Shown here piece by piece: positions 15,291-23,628 of a DNA stretch of 38,713 bases; position 1 is the first letter of the stretch; each line of letters begins with the position of its first letter. The position numbers and the translations under genes are program-made. The DNA is taken from positions 1 to 38,713 of the forward strand of contig WFUO01000037.1 in the NCBI GenBank assembly GCA_015484945.1, in the 5' to 3' direction. Origin of the DNA: Gammaproteobacteria bacterium. GTDB lineage: Bacteria > Pseudomonadota > Gammaproteobacteria > WFUO01. Below the pieces are notes generated by a model, which had not been told where the DNA came from, did no database searches, and saw nothing but the letters and a program-made list of their open reading frames with translations.

Positions 15291-18053
15291 TCAGTCCTTG
15301 TCATTGCCACCCGTATTTTGCGTCTCAACCTGTTTGAGCGGCCTGTTCTCGGGTGGCGGCTTGGGTGTGGCCGCGAGTGGCTTGGGGGCCTCTGCCGGTA
15401 CAGCCCTGGATGATGCGGGGGTCTGCATTGGCGGCGCCGGATGGCGGGTTTCGACCTGCTTGAGGCCGTTGTTGTCACTGGCGCCGGCCGGTGCCGGTGT
15501 TGCTGATTGCGGCTTTGTGGCCGGTCTGTCTTGTGTGACAGTGCCTGTGGCGCCTGCGGCGGGGGTGGCCGTTTTGCTGGCAGACTTGCGAGGCAGCGCG
15601 GTTTCCTGGTTGGCCGGCGTTGGCGTACCGGCGGCTGACGGCTGGCTGGACGGCGAGTTCGTGTCCGGCTTGCCGGCAGTTTGCTGACGTGGCCTTCTGG
15701 TCGCGTCCGGCTTGTCGCTTGCAACCGGTTTTTCGGCTACAGGGCCCGATTCGGGTTTTTTATCGCTGGCAGCGGCGGGCACGGATCGCGCCGCCTGTCC
15801 GCCGGTATCCGTTTTTCTGTCACCCTTGTCACGGGTATTATTTCTGTCGCCTGTATCCGCGGGCCGGGTGTCCTGTACCGGTTTTGGGCTCTGGCCGCTT
15901 GCCTGGGCTTCAGCGGCCGGTTTGGTGCTGCCTGAGTCGTTGCGGGGCTGTCGGGTATTGCCGTTTTGTTGCTGATTGCGGTTCTCACCTGCAGCCTCAC
16001 GGTTGGCGCCACCACCCCGGCGGCGGCGTCCGCCACGACGGCCACGGCGGCTGCCACTGCCGGATGACTGTTTTTGCGGTGCCTGTTCGTGCGTTGTCGA
16101 AGCCGTTTCACCCCGTGTCTGAGCGGCGTTTTCCTTGGCTTTTTGTTCCTCGGGTTTTTGCTGTCCACGTGTGGATTGCTGTTTTCCGCCATTGGACTGC
16201 TGACGCGCCTGTTGCTGCTGACGGCCCTGCTGACCCTGTGAACGGCGCCCGCGTCCGCCGCCATTGCCACGGCGCTGCTGGCCACGTCCGCCATTGCGTG
16301 ACTGTCGTTGTGATTGGGCAGGCCTGCTCTCGGTGGCCGTCTCCTGGGATTCTTCACGTGAACCGAACAGGCTGACCCAAAGTTTGCGGATCAGCCCCTT
16401 GTTTTCACCACCACCGGACTGACGGTTGACAGGTGCCGGCGCGGGGGCAGGGGCTGGTGGGGCGACACGTTGCACGGCAGCGCGATCGGCGCGTGCCGGG
16501 CGTTCATGACTGGCAATGGTCTCGACCACGGTTTCCGGTTCCTCGGCCAGGTCGTAGCTGCTGATGTTGTCCCGGGTCTCGCCGACGCGTTCACGGGTAA
16601 CCTCGAATTGCGGCGTCTCCATGGCCGGGTTGGGCACCAGAACCACCGACAGGTGGTGACGATCCTCGATCGCCAGTATCATCGCGCGTTTCTCGTTGAG
16701 CAGGAAGGTGGCCACGTTGACCGGCACCTGGGCGACGATCCGTCCGGTCTTTTCCTTCATCGCCTCTTCCTCGATCAGGCGCAGGACCGACAATCCCAAC
16801 GATTCGACCCCACGAATGGAGCCCTGACCGGAACAGCGCGGGCAAACGATCTGGCTGGATTCGCCCAGGGACGAACGCAGGCGCTGGCGCGACATTTCCA
16901 GCAGGCCAAATCGGGAGATGCGTCCGACCTGCACGCGCGCACGATCCATCTTCAACGCCTCGCGCAGACGGTTTTCGACCTCGCGCTGGTTGCGGGTGCT
17001 TGACATGTCAATGAAGTCGATGACGATCAGGCCACCGAGGTCGCGCAGGCGCAGCTGGCGGGCGATCTCGTCGGCGGCCTCCAGGTTGGTGTTGAAGGCG
17101 GTATCCTCGATGTCGGTACCCTTGGTGGCACGCGCCGAGTTGATGTCGATGGATACCAGCGCCTCGGTATGGTCGATGACGATGGAACCGCCGGCCGGCA
17201 GGCGTACCTCGCGCTGGAAGGCCGATTCTATCTGGCTTTCGATCTGGTAGCGCGTGAACAGCGGGGTAGTGTCCTGGTAATGCTTGAGCTTGTGCAGGTT
17301 GTGCGGCATCACCTGGCTCATGAAATCGTGCGCCTGGCCGTACAGTTCGGTGTCGTCGATGAGAATTTCGCCTATGTCCTGACGCACATAGTCGCGCAGC
17401 GCGCGGATGATGAGGTTGCTTTCCTGGTAGATCAGAAATGGCGCGGAACGGTCCTGCGAGGCCTTTTCGATCGCCTCCCACAGGTGCAACAGGTAGTCAA
17501 GATCCCACTGCAATTCCTCGATGCTGCGTCCCACGCCCGCGGTGCGTACGATCACGCCCATGCCCTGTGGAATGTCCAACGCATTCAGGGCCTCACGGAT
17601 CTCGTTGCGATCCTCTCCCTCGATACGGCGCGAGACGCCGCCGGCACGCGGATTGTTGGGCATCAGCACGAGGAAACGGCCGGCCAGGCTGATGAAGGTG
17701 GTCAGCGCAGCACCCTTGTTGCCACGTTCCTCCTTGTCCACCTGCACGACCAGCTCCTGACCGACGCGCAGGGCATCCTTGATGTTTACGCGTCCGCCGC
17801 CCTGGGTGGACTCTGGCCGGAAATAGCTGCGCGAGACTTCCTTGAGCGGCAGGAAGCCATGGCGATCAGAACCGTAATCGATGAAACAGGCCTCGAGACT
17901 GGGTTCGATACGGGTGATCTTGCCCTTGTAGATATTGGCCTTCTTGCGTTCCCGGCCGGGTGTCTCGATATCGAAGTCGTAGAGTTTCTGGCCGTCCACC
18001 ATGGCCACACGCAACTCTTCCTGCTGAGTTGCGTTCACAAGCATTCTTTTCAT
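15291..18053 (-). CDS. rne: Ribonuclease E
   Basis: Essential endoribonuclease and RNA-degradosome scaffold (920 residues). The catalytic half has an S1 domain (about 39-119), DNase I-like domain metal ligands D303 and D346 (SIDINSAR and IDFIDM), and the zinc-link CPRCSGQG with C404 and C407. These are the same positions as in E. coli. After about 510 the chain becomes disordered. It contains an amphipathic [14 protein letters not shown] (553-566) that fits the membrane-targeting helix, Q/R/G-rich stretches, an arginine-rich block (669-679) fitting an RNA-binding site, and a Pro/Ala/Lys tail. The tail carries LKQVET twice (864-869 and 906-911). The start follows [10 protein letters not shown], the family standard. 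It is divergent from rluC across a 368-base gap. Confidence 0.97.
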   Translation of the reverse strand: MKRMLVNATQQEELRVAMVDGQKLYDFDIETPGRERKKANIYKGKITRIEPSLEACFIDYGSDRHGFLPLKEVSRSYFRPESTQGGGRVNIKDALRVGQELVVQVDKEERGNKGAALTTFISLAGRFLVLMPNNPRAGGVSRRIEGEDRNEIREALNALDIPQGMGVIVRTAGVGRSIEELQWDLDYLLHLWEAIEKASQDRSAPFLIYQESNLIIRALRDYVRQDIGEILIDDTELYGQAHDFMSQVMPHNLHKLKHYQDTTPLFTRYQIESQIESAFQREVRLPAGGSIVIDHTEALVSIDINSARATKGTDIEDTAFNTNLEAADEIARQLRLRDLGGLIVIDFIDMSSTRNQREVENRLREALKMDRARVQVGRISRFGLLEMSRQRLRSSLGESSQIVCPRCSGQGSIRGVESLGLSVLRLIEEEAMKEKTGRIVAQVPVNVATFLLNEKRAMILAIEDRHHLSVVLVPNPAMETPQFEVTRERVGETRDNISSYDLAEEPETVVETIASHERPARADRAAVQRVAPPAPAPAPAPVNRQSGGGENKGLIRKLWVSLFGSREESQETATESRPAQSQRQSRNGGRGQQRRGNGGGRGRRSQGQQGRQQQQARQQSNGGKQQSTRGQQKPEEQKAKENAAQTRGETASTTHEQAPQKQSSGSGSRRGRRGGRRRRGGGANREAAGENRNQQQNGNTRQPRNDSGSTKPAAEAQASGQSPKPVQDTRPADTGDRNNTRDKGDRKTDTGGQAARSVPAAASDKKPESGPVAEKPVASDKPDATRRPRQQTAGKPDTNSPSSQPSAAGTPTPANQETALPRKSASKTATPAAGATGTVTQDRPATKPQSATPAPAGASDNNGLKQVETRHPAPPMQTPASSRAVPAEAPKPLAATPKPPPENRPLKQVETQNTGGNDKD

Positions 18054-18421
18054 TGTATGCAGTTCTCTCGCGCTCGAACTGCGACTCGAACGGTCTGGAC
18101 CTGTAGCTGGTCTGTCCCGCCTTCGGGCAGGCGCTCAATTGGTGTGTCCTGAGATCCATTGGGAAATCGTCAGCGACAGCGTATCGGGTCGCAGGAGCGT
18201 CAACAGTATCGCTCCGCAAAAATATTCAGACCTTGGGGTCGAGCGATGTCATGACCCGGCCGGCCTGCATCATCACGGCTGTCGTGACGATGCAAAAAAC
18301 CTTGTAAAAAGTGGCCTGACTGGCTGCGTATTTGCACCAAAGTCGTGCCCTATGACAACTATAACAGTGTTGTCGGGGTCCGGCAAATGCCTTCCGGGCC
18401 CGCTGCTGGTATCATGCGCCC
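18054..18421 (-). promoter_or_regulatory. rne / rluC divergent region with rne leader hairpins
   Basis: This 368-base gap should hold both promoters and a long rne leader. On the rne strand it contains a strong hairpin at 18266-18294 (12-bp arms with one mismatch, 5-base loop) and a small one at 18112-18130 with CCCG/CGGG core pairs. E. coli RNase E controls its own mRNA through hairpins in a long 5' leader, so these are candidates for the same role, although no sequence match is claimed. I found no promoter close enough to consensus to name. Confidence 0.5.
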
Positions 18422-19384
18422 ATGAAACAGCCAGCATCCGGCCCGAACAGGGCGCGATTCGTCACTATCGGCCCCGATCAGGCCGGACAGCGCATCGACA
18501 ATTTTCTTCTGCGCGAGCTCAAGGGCGTTCCGCGCAGCATGATCTATCGCATCCTGCGCAAGGGTGAGGTGCGCGTCAACAAGGGCCGTATCAAGGCTGT
18601 CTATCGGCTGCGCGAGGGTGACAGTGTGCGTATCCCGCCGATACGCCTGGACGTCTCAGAGACACCGGCCGCGCCAGGCGAGGCGCTGCGCGCCCAGCTG
18701 GAGAAGGCGGTTCTTTACGAGGATGAGGAACTGCTCGTTCTGGACAAGCCATCCGGGCTGGCGGTGCACGCCGGCAGCGGCATTCGCGCCGGGATCATCG
18801 AGATGTTGCGCGCCATGCGACCCGAGATGAGCTTCCTGGAACTGGTGCACCGTCTCGACCGCGAGACCAGCGGCTGTCTGTTGCTGGCACGCAGCCGGTC
18901 CGCCCTGACGGCCCTGCACGCGCAGATCCGCGAGCAGGACTTTGACAAGCGGTACCTGGCACTGGTCGCCGGCGGCTGGCACAACGATGGCGATATCACC
19001 GTGGATGCCCCGTTGCGGCGCATCCAGCGTGGTGGCGAGCGTTTGATGGTGGTCGATCCTGCGGGCAAGCCGGCTGTGACACATTTGCATCCGGTCGATC
19101 GCCTGGCGGACGCGACCCTGGTCGAAGCGCGTATCGAAACCGGCCGTACCCACCAGATTCGCGTCCATTGCGCTCATATCGGTCATCCGCTGGCGGGTGA
19201 CGCCAGATACGGTGAACGCGATTTCAACCGGCGCATCAAATCACTGGGCTTGCGGCGCCTGTTCCTGCACGCCCATTCACTGGCGTTTACCCATCCGCGC
19301 AGCGGCCAACCGATGCACTTCAGCGCGCCTATGGCCAGTGACCTGCGCCAGGTACTGGACAAACTGCAAATGGACAAGGCATGA
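18422..19384 (+). CDS. rluC: 23S rRNA pseudouridine synthase RluC
   Basis: Converts specific uridines of 23S rRNA (positions 955, 2504 and 2580 in E. coli) to pseudouridine. The 320-residue chain has an S4 RNA-binding domain (about 19-80) and the RluA-type catalytic domain. The catalytic aspartate D146 lies in HRLDRETSG, and GRTHQIRVHCAHIGHPLAGDARYG completes the family (given in part: GRTHQIRVH). The location divergent from rne is the standard gammaproteobacterial arrangement. Its stop overlaps the next ATG by 4 bases. Confidence 0.95.
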   Translation: MKQPASGPNRARFVTIGPDQAGQRIDNFLLRELKGVPRSMIYRILRKGEVRVNKGRIKAVYRLREGDSVRIPPIRLDVSETPAAPGEALRAQLEKAVLYEDEELLVLDKPSGLAVHAGSGIRAGIIEMLRAMRPEMSFLELVHRLDRETSGCLLLARSRSALTALHAQIREQDFDKRYLALVAGGWHNDGDITVDAPLRRIQRGGERLMVVDPAGKPAVTHLHPVDRLADATLVEARIETGRTHQIRVHCAHIGHPLAGDARYGERDFNRRIKSLGLRRLFLHAHSLAFTHPRSGQPMHFSAPMASDLRQVLDKLQMDKA

Positions 19385-20037
19385 ACATCGAATTGGTGAT
19401 CTTTGACTGGGATGGCACGTTGATGGATTCCGAACGCCACATCGTCGCTTCATTGCGCGGCGCCAGCGAGCGGCTTGGTATCGAGGTGCTGTCCGACAGC
19501 GACTACCGCAATATCATCGGCCTGGGCATGCGCGAAGCCATTCGTGCGTTGTATCCCGAACGCATGTGCGAGGATTTCGTACAGGCCTACACCGGGGCCT
19601 ACCGCGAACTGTTTTTCGATCCAGACGCGCCGCAGGATCTGTTCGAGGGTGCGCGCGAAACCGTCGAGGCGCTACTGGCACAGGGTTACCGCCTGGCCGT
19701 GGCCACCGGCAAGAGCCGGCGCGGTCTCGACAGGGTGTTCGATGAACTGGCCATCGGTCATTGCTTTCATGCCAGCCGCTGCGCAGACGAGACACAGTCC
19801 AAGCCGCATCCGCAGATGCTGTACGAGATCCTCGATGAACTGGATATCCCCCCGCAACGCGCCGTAATGATCGGCGACACCGAGTACGATCTGGTCATGG
19901 CCGGCAATGCCGGCATGCCAGCCATCGCCGCGGCCTATGGTGTTCACGAGCACGAACGTCTCCTGCGGCATGCGCCGGTGGCGGTGATCGGCGACATCCG
20001 TGAAGTGCCATCCGTGCTAACAGCCTGCCGGACTTAG
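19381..20037 (+). CDS. HAD-family hydrolase (phosphoglycolate-phosphatase-like)
   Basis: A 218-residue HAD subfamily IA phosphatase. Motif I is FDWDGTLMDSE with nucleophile D9 and D11. Motif II is the Thr in VATGKSRRG, the conserved Lys is in SKPHPQMLYEIL, and the last acidic motif is MIGDTEYDLVMA. It is coupled to rluC by a 4-base overlap, as in many related genomes; the substrate is unknown and 'phosphoglycolate phosphatase' is only a family label. Its last six residues (LTACRT) and its TAG stop are encoded by the terminal repeat of the adjacent palindromic element, so insertion may have rewritten the original C-terminus. Confidence 0.93.
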   Translation: MNIELVIFDWDGTLMDSERHIVASLRGASERLGIEVLSDSDYRNIIGLGMREAIRALYPERMCEDFVQAYTGAYRELFFDPDAPQDLFEGARETVEALLAQGYRLAVATGKSRRGLDRVFDELAIGHCFHASRCADETQSKPHPQMLYEILDELDIPPQRAVMIGDTEYDLVMAGNAGMPAIAAAYGVHEHERLLRHAPVAVIGDIREVPSVLTACRT

Positions 20038-20182
20038 GAAGAATCTACTGCGTTGCTGGGAACACGGTGCGAATCTTCCCGCTTTCTCGTTGCGTAGTCA
20101 CCATGCACCTCGAAACCGGGAAGATTTGTCCTCACGTTCCCACCATGCTCGCAACGATCCCCTAAGTCCGACAGGCTGTTAG
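20017..20182. mobile_element. Palindromic MITE-like element filling the gap between two convergent genes
   Basis: The 166-base element has 22-bp terminal inverted repeats (20017-20038 and 20161-20182) that differ at one position. Each starts CTAACAGCCTG at the outer edge and ends in CTTAGG inside. The arms continue to pair internally (GGGAAC with GTTCCC, AATCTTCCCG with CGGGAAGATT), so the whole element can form one long hairpin. No gene is inside. It covers the last six codons and stop of the HAD gene and the stop of hemH. Such a hairpin would be expected to stop transcription from both sides. Its outer CTAACAG matches the end of the element at 14011-14151, including the flanking CTAA. Confidence 0.8.
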
Positions 20183-21177
20183 TCTGAAAATCCCAGGGTC
20201 TCGCGCACCAGGCACTCGAGCATGTCGATACCGGTATCGGAATCGTTCAGGCACGGGATCAGCGTGTAGGATTCACCGCCAGCGTCCAGGAACAGTTTGC
20301 GGTTCTCAACCCCCATCTCCTCCAGTGTTTCAAGACAGTCGGCGGCGAAGCCAGGTGACACCACGGCGATGTCACGCACGCCGGATTCCGCCAGCGCGCG
20401 CAGGGTGTCGCTGGTGTAGGGCTGCAGCCAGCGTTTGGGACCGAAACGGGACTGGAAGCTCATCGGCAGGTGTGCGGCGTCCATTCCCAGGCGTTCACGC
20501 AACAGGCGCGTGGTCTCCACGCACTGGTCATAGTAGGGGTCTCCCTGCTCGCGACTGTCGGCCGGCAGGCCATGGTATGACAACAAAACGTGTGTGGAGT
20601 GTCCCCGTTCTGATTCGATACCGCGTGCTATGGCGTCGATATAGGCCGGATGGGCATAGTAGGGGGGTAACGTCTGTATCTCGGGCAGATTGCCGATTCG
20701 TTTCGCCGCCAGTTTCACGGCGTCATCGACGCTGGCCGTGGTCGTGAGGCTGTATTGCGGGTAGAGCGGGGCGATGAGGATGCGCCGGCAACCACTTTCA
20801 TGCAGTGACCTCAGCCGGGTTTCTATCGATGGCCGTCCATAGCGCATGGCCCATTCGATCTGCACCGACGGATAGCCCTGAAACCTTTCCTGCAGGCGTT
20901 CGGCCTGGCGGCGCGTGTAGTGGCGCAACGGGGATTCACCGCTCTCCTGCATCCAGATGCTGGCGTAGGCGCGCGCGACCCTGGCTGGCCGGGTGCGCAG
21001 GATCAGGCCGTGCAGGATGGGCTTCCACAACAGCGGGTGCAAAGACACCACGCGGCGGTCAGACAGGAACTCGGCCAGGTAGCGGCGCACGGCAGCTGTG
21101 GTCGGGGCATCGGGCGTCCCCAGGTTGACGAGCAGCACCCCGGTGATATCCGGCATGGTGTCCGCTGGCGAGGTCAT
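20179..21177 (-). CDS. hemH: Ferrochelatase
   Basis: Inserts Fe2+ into protoporphyrin IX, the last step of protoheme synthesis (332 residues). Recognised from the N-terminal GVLLVNLGTPDAPT, VRRYLAEFLSDRRVV, APLYPQYSLTTTASVDDAV and the catalytic LSYHGLP (His202). QSRFGPKRWLQPYT, the PGFAADCLETLEE stretch and the FLDAGGESYTLIPCLND end follow. The ATG at 21177 overlaps the maf stop by 4 bases, so it is translationally coupled. The TAA stop lies inside the terminal repeat of the adjacent palindromic element. It is the last gene of a four-gene minus-strand operon. Confidence 0.97.
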   Translation of the reverse strand: MTSPADTMPDITGVLLVNLGTPDAPTTAAVRRYLAEFLSDRRVVSLHPLLWKPILHGLILRTRPARVARAYASIWMQESGESPLRHYTRRQAERLQERFQGYPSVQIEWAMRYGRPSIETRLRSLHESGCRRILIAPLYPQYSLTTTASVDDAVKLAAKRIGNLPEIQTLPPYYAHPAYIDAIARGIESERGHSTHVLLSYHGLPADSREQGDPYYDQCVETTRLLRERLGMDAAHLPMSFQSRFGPKRWLQPYTSDTLRALAESGVRDIAVVSPGFAADCLETLEEMGVENRKLFLDAGGESYTLIPCLNDSDTGIDMLECLVRETLGFSD

Positions 21178-21782
21178 GCGTCGTGTTTCCGGGGTGGCAC
21201 CGGGTAGCCGGCGTTTTCCAGCATGCGAACGAGACGGATCAACGGCAATCCGATCAGTGCCGTGGGATCATCACCCTCGAGACGTTCAAACAGTACGCAA
21301 CCCAGTCCTTCCGACTTGAAGCTGCCTGCACAATCGTAGGGCCTTTCCGCACGCAAATAGGCGTCGATCAGGTCGTCGTCCAGTTTGCGGAACACCACCG
21401 CATAGGGCACCAGTTCAACCTGTGCCATGTCACTGTCGGTGTCGTACAGACACAGGCCGGTGAGGAAGGTCACGCGCCTGCCTGAACACTGGCGCAACTG
21501 TTGCATGGCCGGTTCGTGGGCGCCGGGCTTGCCGAGAATACGGTCATCCAGCACCGCTACCTGGTCGGATCCGATCACCAGCGCATGCGCCTGTCCGGCG
21601 CTCGCTGCACGCGCCTTGGACTCGGCCAGACGCATGACCAGCTCTTCTGCGCTTTCACCATCACGCCGGGTCTCGTCCACCCGGGGCGCGACGGTATCGA
21701 AGTCTCCGGTCAGTCTTTCCAGCAAAAGGCGGCGATAGGGCGAAGTGGAACCCAGGATCAGGCGGAGCGGGGGTTGCGGCAT
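21174..21782 (-). CDS. maf: Maf-family nucleotide pyrophosphatase, YceF type
   Basis: A 202-residue house-cleaning enzyme. The YceF subgroup hydrolyses 7-methyl-GTP to its monophosphate. LILGSTSPYRRLLLERL is the family start, followed by VDETRRDGESAEELVMRLAESKA (in part), IGSDQVAVLDDRILGKPG, CAGSFKSEGLGCVLFERLEG and TALIGLPLIRLVRML. FKSEGLG and ALIGLPL favour YceF over the Maf/YhdE dTTP group. In E. coli yceF sits next to yceD-rpmF-plsX; here pycA and pycB lie between. It begins 9 bases after pycB and overlaps hemH by 4 bases. Confidence 0.95.
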   Translation of the reverse strand: MPQPPLRLILGSTSPYRRLLLERLTGDFDTVAPRVDETRRDGESAEELVMRLAESKARAASAGQAHALVIGSDQVAVLDDRILGKPGAHEPAMQQLRQCSGRRVTFLTGLCLYDTDSDMAQVELVPYAVVFRKLDDDLIDAYLRAERPYDCAGSFKSEGLGCVLFERLEGDDPTALIGLPLIRLVRMLENAGYPVPPRKHDA

Positions 21783-21791
21783 GCGGATTTC

Positions 21792-23615
21792 TCAGTCGGC
21801 TTTGATCTCGATCAGGGTCTCGTCGGGGTTGACGGCATCGCCCTTGGCGACATGTATGGCCGAGATGATACCACTGACTGGTGCCTGGATCTCGGTTTCC
21901 ATCTTCATGGCCTCGGTAATCAACACCGGATCACCGGCCTCGACATGGTCACCCTCGGCCACCAGCACGTCGATGATGGTGCCCGGCATCGAAGTCGTGA
22001 CATCGCCGGGCGCGGTCGCCTTCGGACGCCCCGAACGCGCATGCCCGGCGCCCTGGACAGGTTGTCCGTCAGGCAGCACCTCGTCCAGGGTTTCGACAAG
22101 GATCTCCTCGGGCACGCCATCGACGGTCATGTAGAAAGGGCGCTGGGCCTCTGTCTTGTGGCCACTGCCGGTGACCTTGATGTGGTAGGTCTCGCCATGC
22201 ATGGTGACATTGAATTCGACCGGCGCCGGAATGCCGCCCTCGTTGCGCCCCGGTGGTGGTACCAGGGGCTCCGGCATCAGGTTGCCATCACGGCGCTGAC
22301 GCAGGAACTCGCCGCCGACTTCGGGGAACATGGCATAGATCAGCACATCCTCCTCGGTTTGCGCAAGGTCGCCGACCTGTTCGCGCAACTGATCCATCTC
22401 GTCGTCGAGCAGATCGGCCGGTCGGCAGTCGATGACATCCTCGTTGCCAATCGCCTTCTGCCGCACCAGCGGGTTGATCTTGCCCGGTGCCTTGCCATAG
22501 CGCCCCTGGAGATAAAGCTTCACCTCGTTGGTGATGGTCTTGTAACGTTCGCCTGTGAGCACATTGAGTACCGCCTGGGTGCCAACGATCTGCGACGTGG
22601 GCGTGACCAGAGGTGGATAACCGAGGTCTTCGCGCACACGCGGGATCTCGGCCAGCACCTCGTTCATGCGCTCCAGCGCACCTTGATCCTTGAGCTGTGA
22701 ATAGAGATTGGAGATCATCCCGCCGGGCACCTGGTTGACCTGCACGCGGGTATCCAGCCCGGCGAACTCACTTTCGAACTGGTGGTACTTCTTGCGCACC
22801 TCGTGAAAATAGAAGCCGATCTCCTGCAGCAGTTCGAGATCGAGGCCGGTGTCGTATTCGGTATCACGGAAAGCCGCGACCATGGACTCAGTGGGTGGAT
22901 GGCTGGCGCCGTTGGCGAATGCCGATATGGCCGTATCGATATGCCGGCATCCCTGTTCGACAGCCTTGAGTTGACACATGTCTGCCAGACCCGCGGTCGC
23001 ATGTGAATGCAGGTGCACGGGAATATCGAGCGCCTCGACCAGGCGCGCCACCAGTTCACTGGTGACAGCAGGCGTGAGCAGTCCGGCCATGTCCTTGATG
23101 CACAGCGAATCGCAGCCCATCGCCTGCAATTCCCGCGCCTGATTCACGAACTGATCCACGGTGTGCACCGGGCTGGTGGTGTACGAGATGGTGCCCTGTG
23201 CGTGCTTGCCGGCAGCCTTGACGGCCTCGATTGACACCCGCAGGTTGCGCAGGTCGTTCATGGCATCAAAGATACGAAATACATCGATACCGTTGGCTGC
23301 GCTTCGTTCGACGAACGCACGCACGACATCGTCGGCGTAATGCCGGTAGCCAAGCAGGTTCTGGCCGCGCAGCAGCATCTGCAATCGGGTATTTGGCAAG
23401 GCTTCGCGCAGCCGGCGCAGGCGTTCCCAGGGGTCTTCCTTCAAAAAGCGCAGACAGGCATCGAAGGTGGCACCGCCCCAGACCTCCAGCGACCAGAAGC
23501 CCACGCGATCGAGCTTGTCGCACACGGGGAGCATGTCCTCGGTGCGCATGCGTGTGGCGATCAGGCACTGGTGGGCATCACGCAGGATGGTATCGGTAAT
23601 ATAGACTTTCGACAT
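21792..23615 (-). CDS. pycB: Pyruvate carboxylase subunit B (OadA-type carboxyltransferase with biotin domain)
   Basis: A 607-residue carboxyltransferase subunit. The N-terminal barrel starts with DTILRDAHQ and includes WGGATFDACLRFL, LLRGQNLLGYRHYADDVV (partly), a KDMAG motif and HSHATAGL. The PYC/OADA conserved domain follows, and the C-terminal biotinyl domain has EAMKMETE with biotinylated K571. With the adjacent biotin carboxylase it should make oxaloacetate from pyruvate and bicarbonate. The same family also serves as the alpha subunit of Na+-pumping oxaloacetate decarboxylase (oadA), but no beta or gamma membrane subunits are nearby. The ATG at 23615 is chosen from the family start MSKVYITD, with AAGGAA about 8 bases upstream. 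The ribosome site overlaps the end of pycA. Confidence 0.93.
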   Translation of the reverse strand: MSKVYITDTILRDAHQCLIATRMRTEDMLPVCDKLDRVGFWSLEVWGGATFDACLRFLKEDPWERLRRLREALPNTRLQMLLRGQNLLGYRHYADDVVRAFVERSAANGIDVFRIFDAMNDLRNLRVSIEAVKAAGKHAQGTISYTTSPVHTVDQFVNQARELQAMGCDSLCIKDMAGLLTPAVTSELVARLVEALDIPVHLHSHATAGLADMCQLKAVEQGCRHIDTAISAFANGASHPPTESMVAAFRDTEYDTGLDLELLQEIGFYFHEVRKKYHQFESEFAGLDTRVQVNQVPGGMISNLYSQLKDQGALERMNEVLAEIPRVREDLGYPPLVTPTSQIVGTQAVLNVLTGERYKTITNEVKLYLQGRYGKAPGKINPLVRQKAIGNEDVIDCRPADLLDDEMDQLREQVGDLAQTEEDVLIYAMFPEVGGEFLRQRRDGNLMPEPLVPPPGRNEGGIPAPVEFNVTMHGETYHIKVTGSGHKTEAQRPFYMTVDGVPEEILVETLDEVLPDGQPVQGAGHARSGRPKATAPGDVTTSMPGTIIDVLVAEGDHVEAGDPVLITEAMKMETEIQAPVSGIISAIHVAKGDAVNPDETLIEIKAD

Positions 23616-23628
23616 GCGGCTTGTTCCT

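Noticed and set aside
15620-16375. Plus-strand frames over the C-terminal part of rne
   Set aside because: Arise from the repetitive, GC-rich coding of the disordered RNase E tail; no ribosome site or homology.
21501-22700. Long plus-strand open frame over maf and pycB
   Set aside because: Antisense shadow of two well-identified genes; composition typical of a complementary frame.
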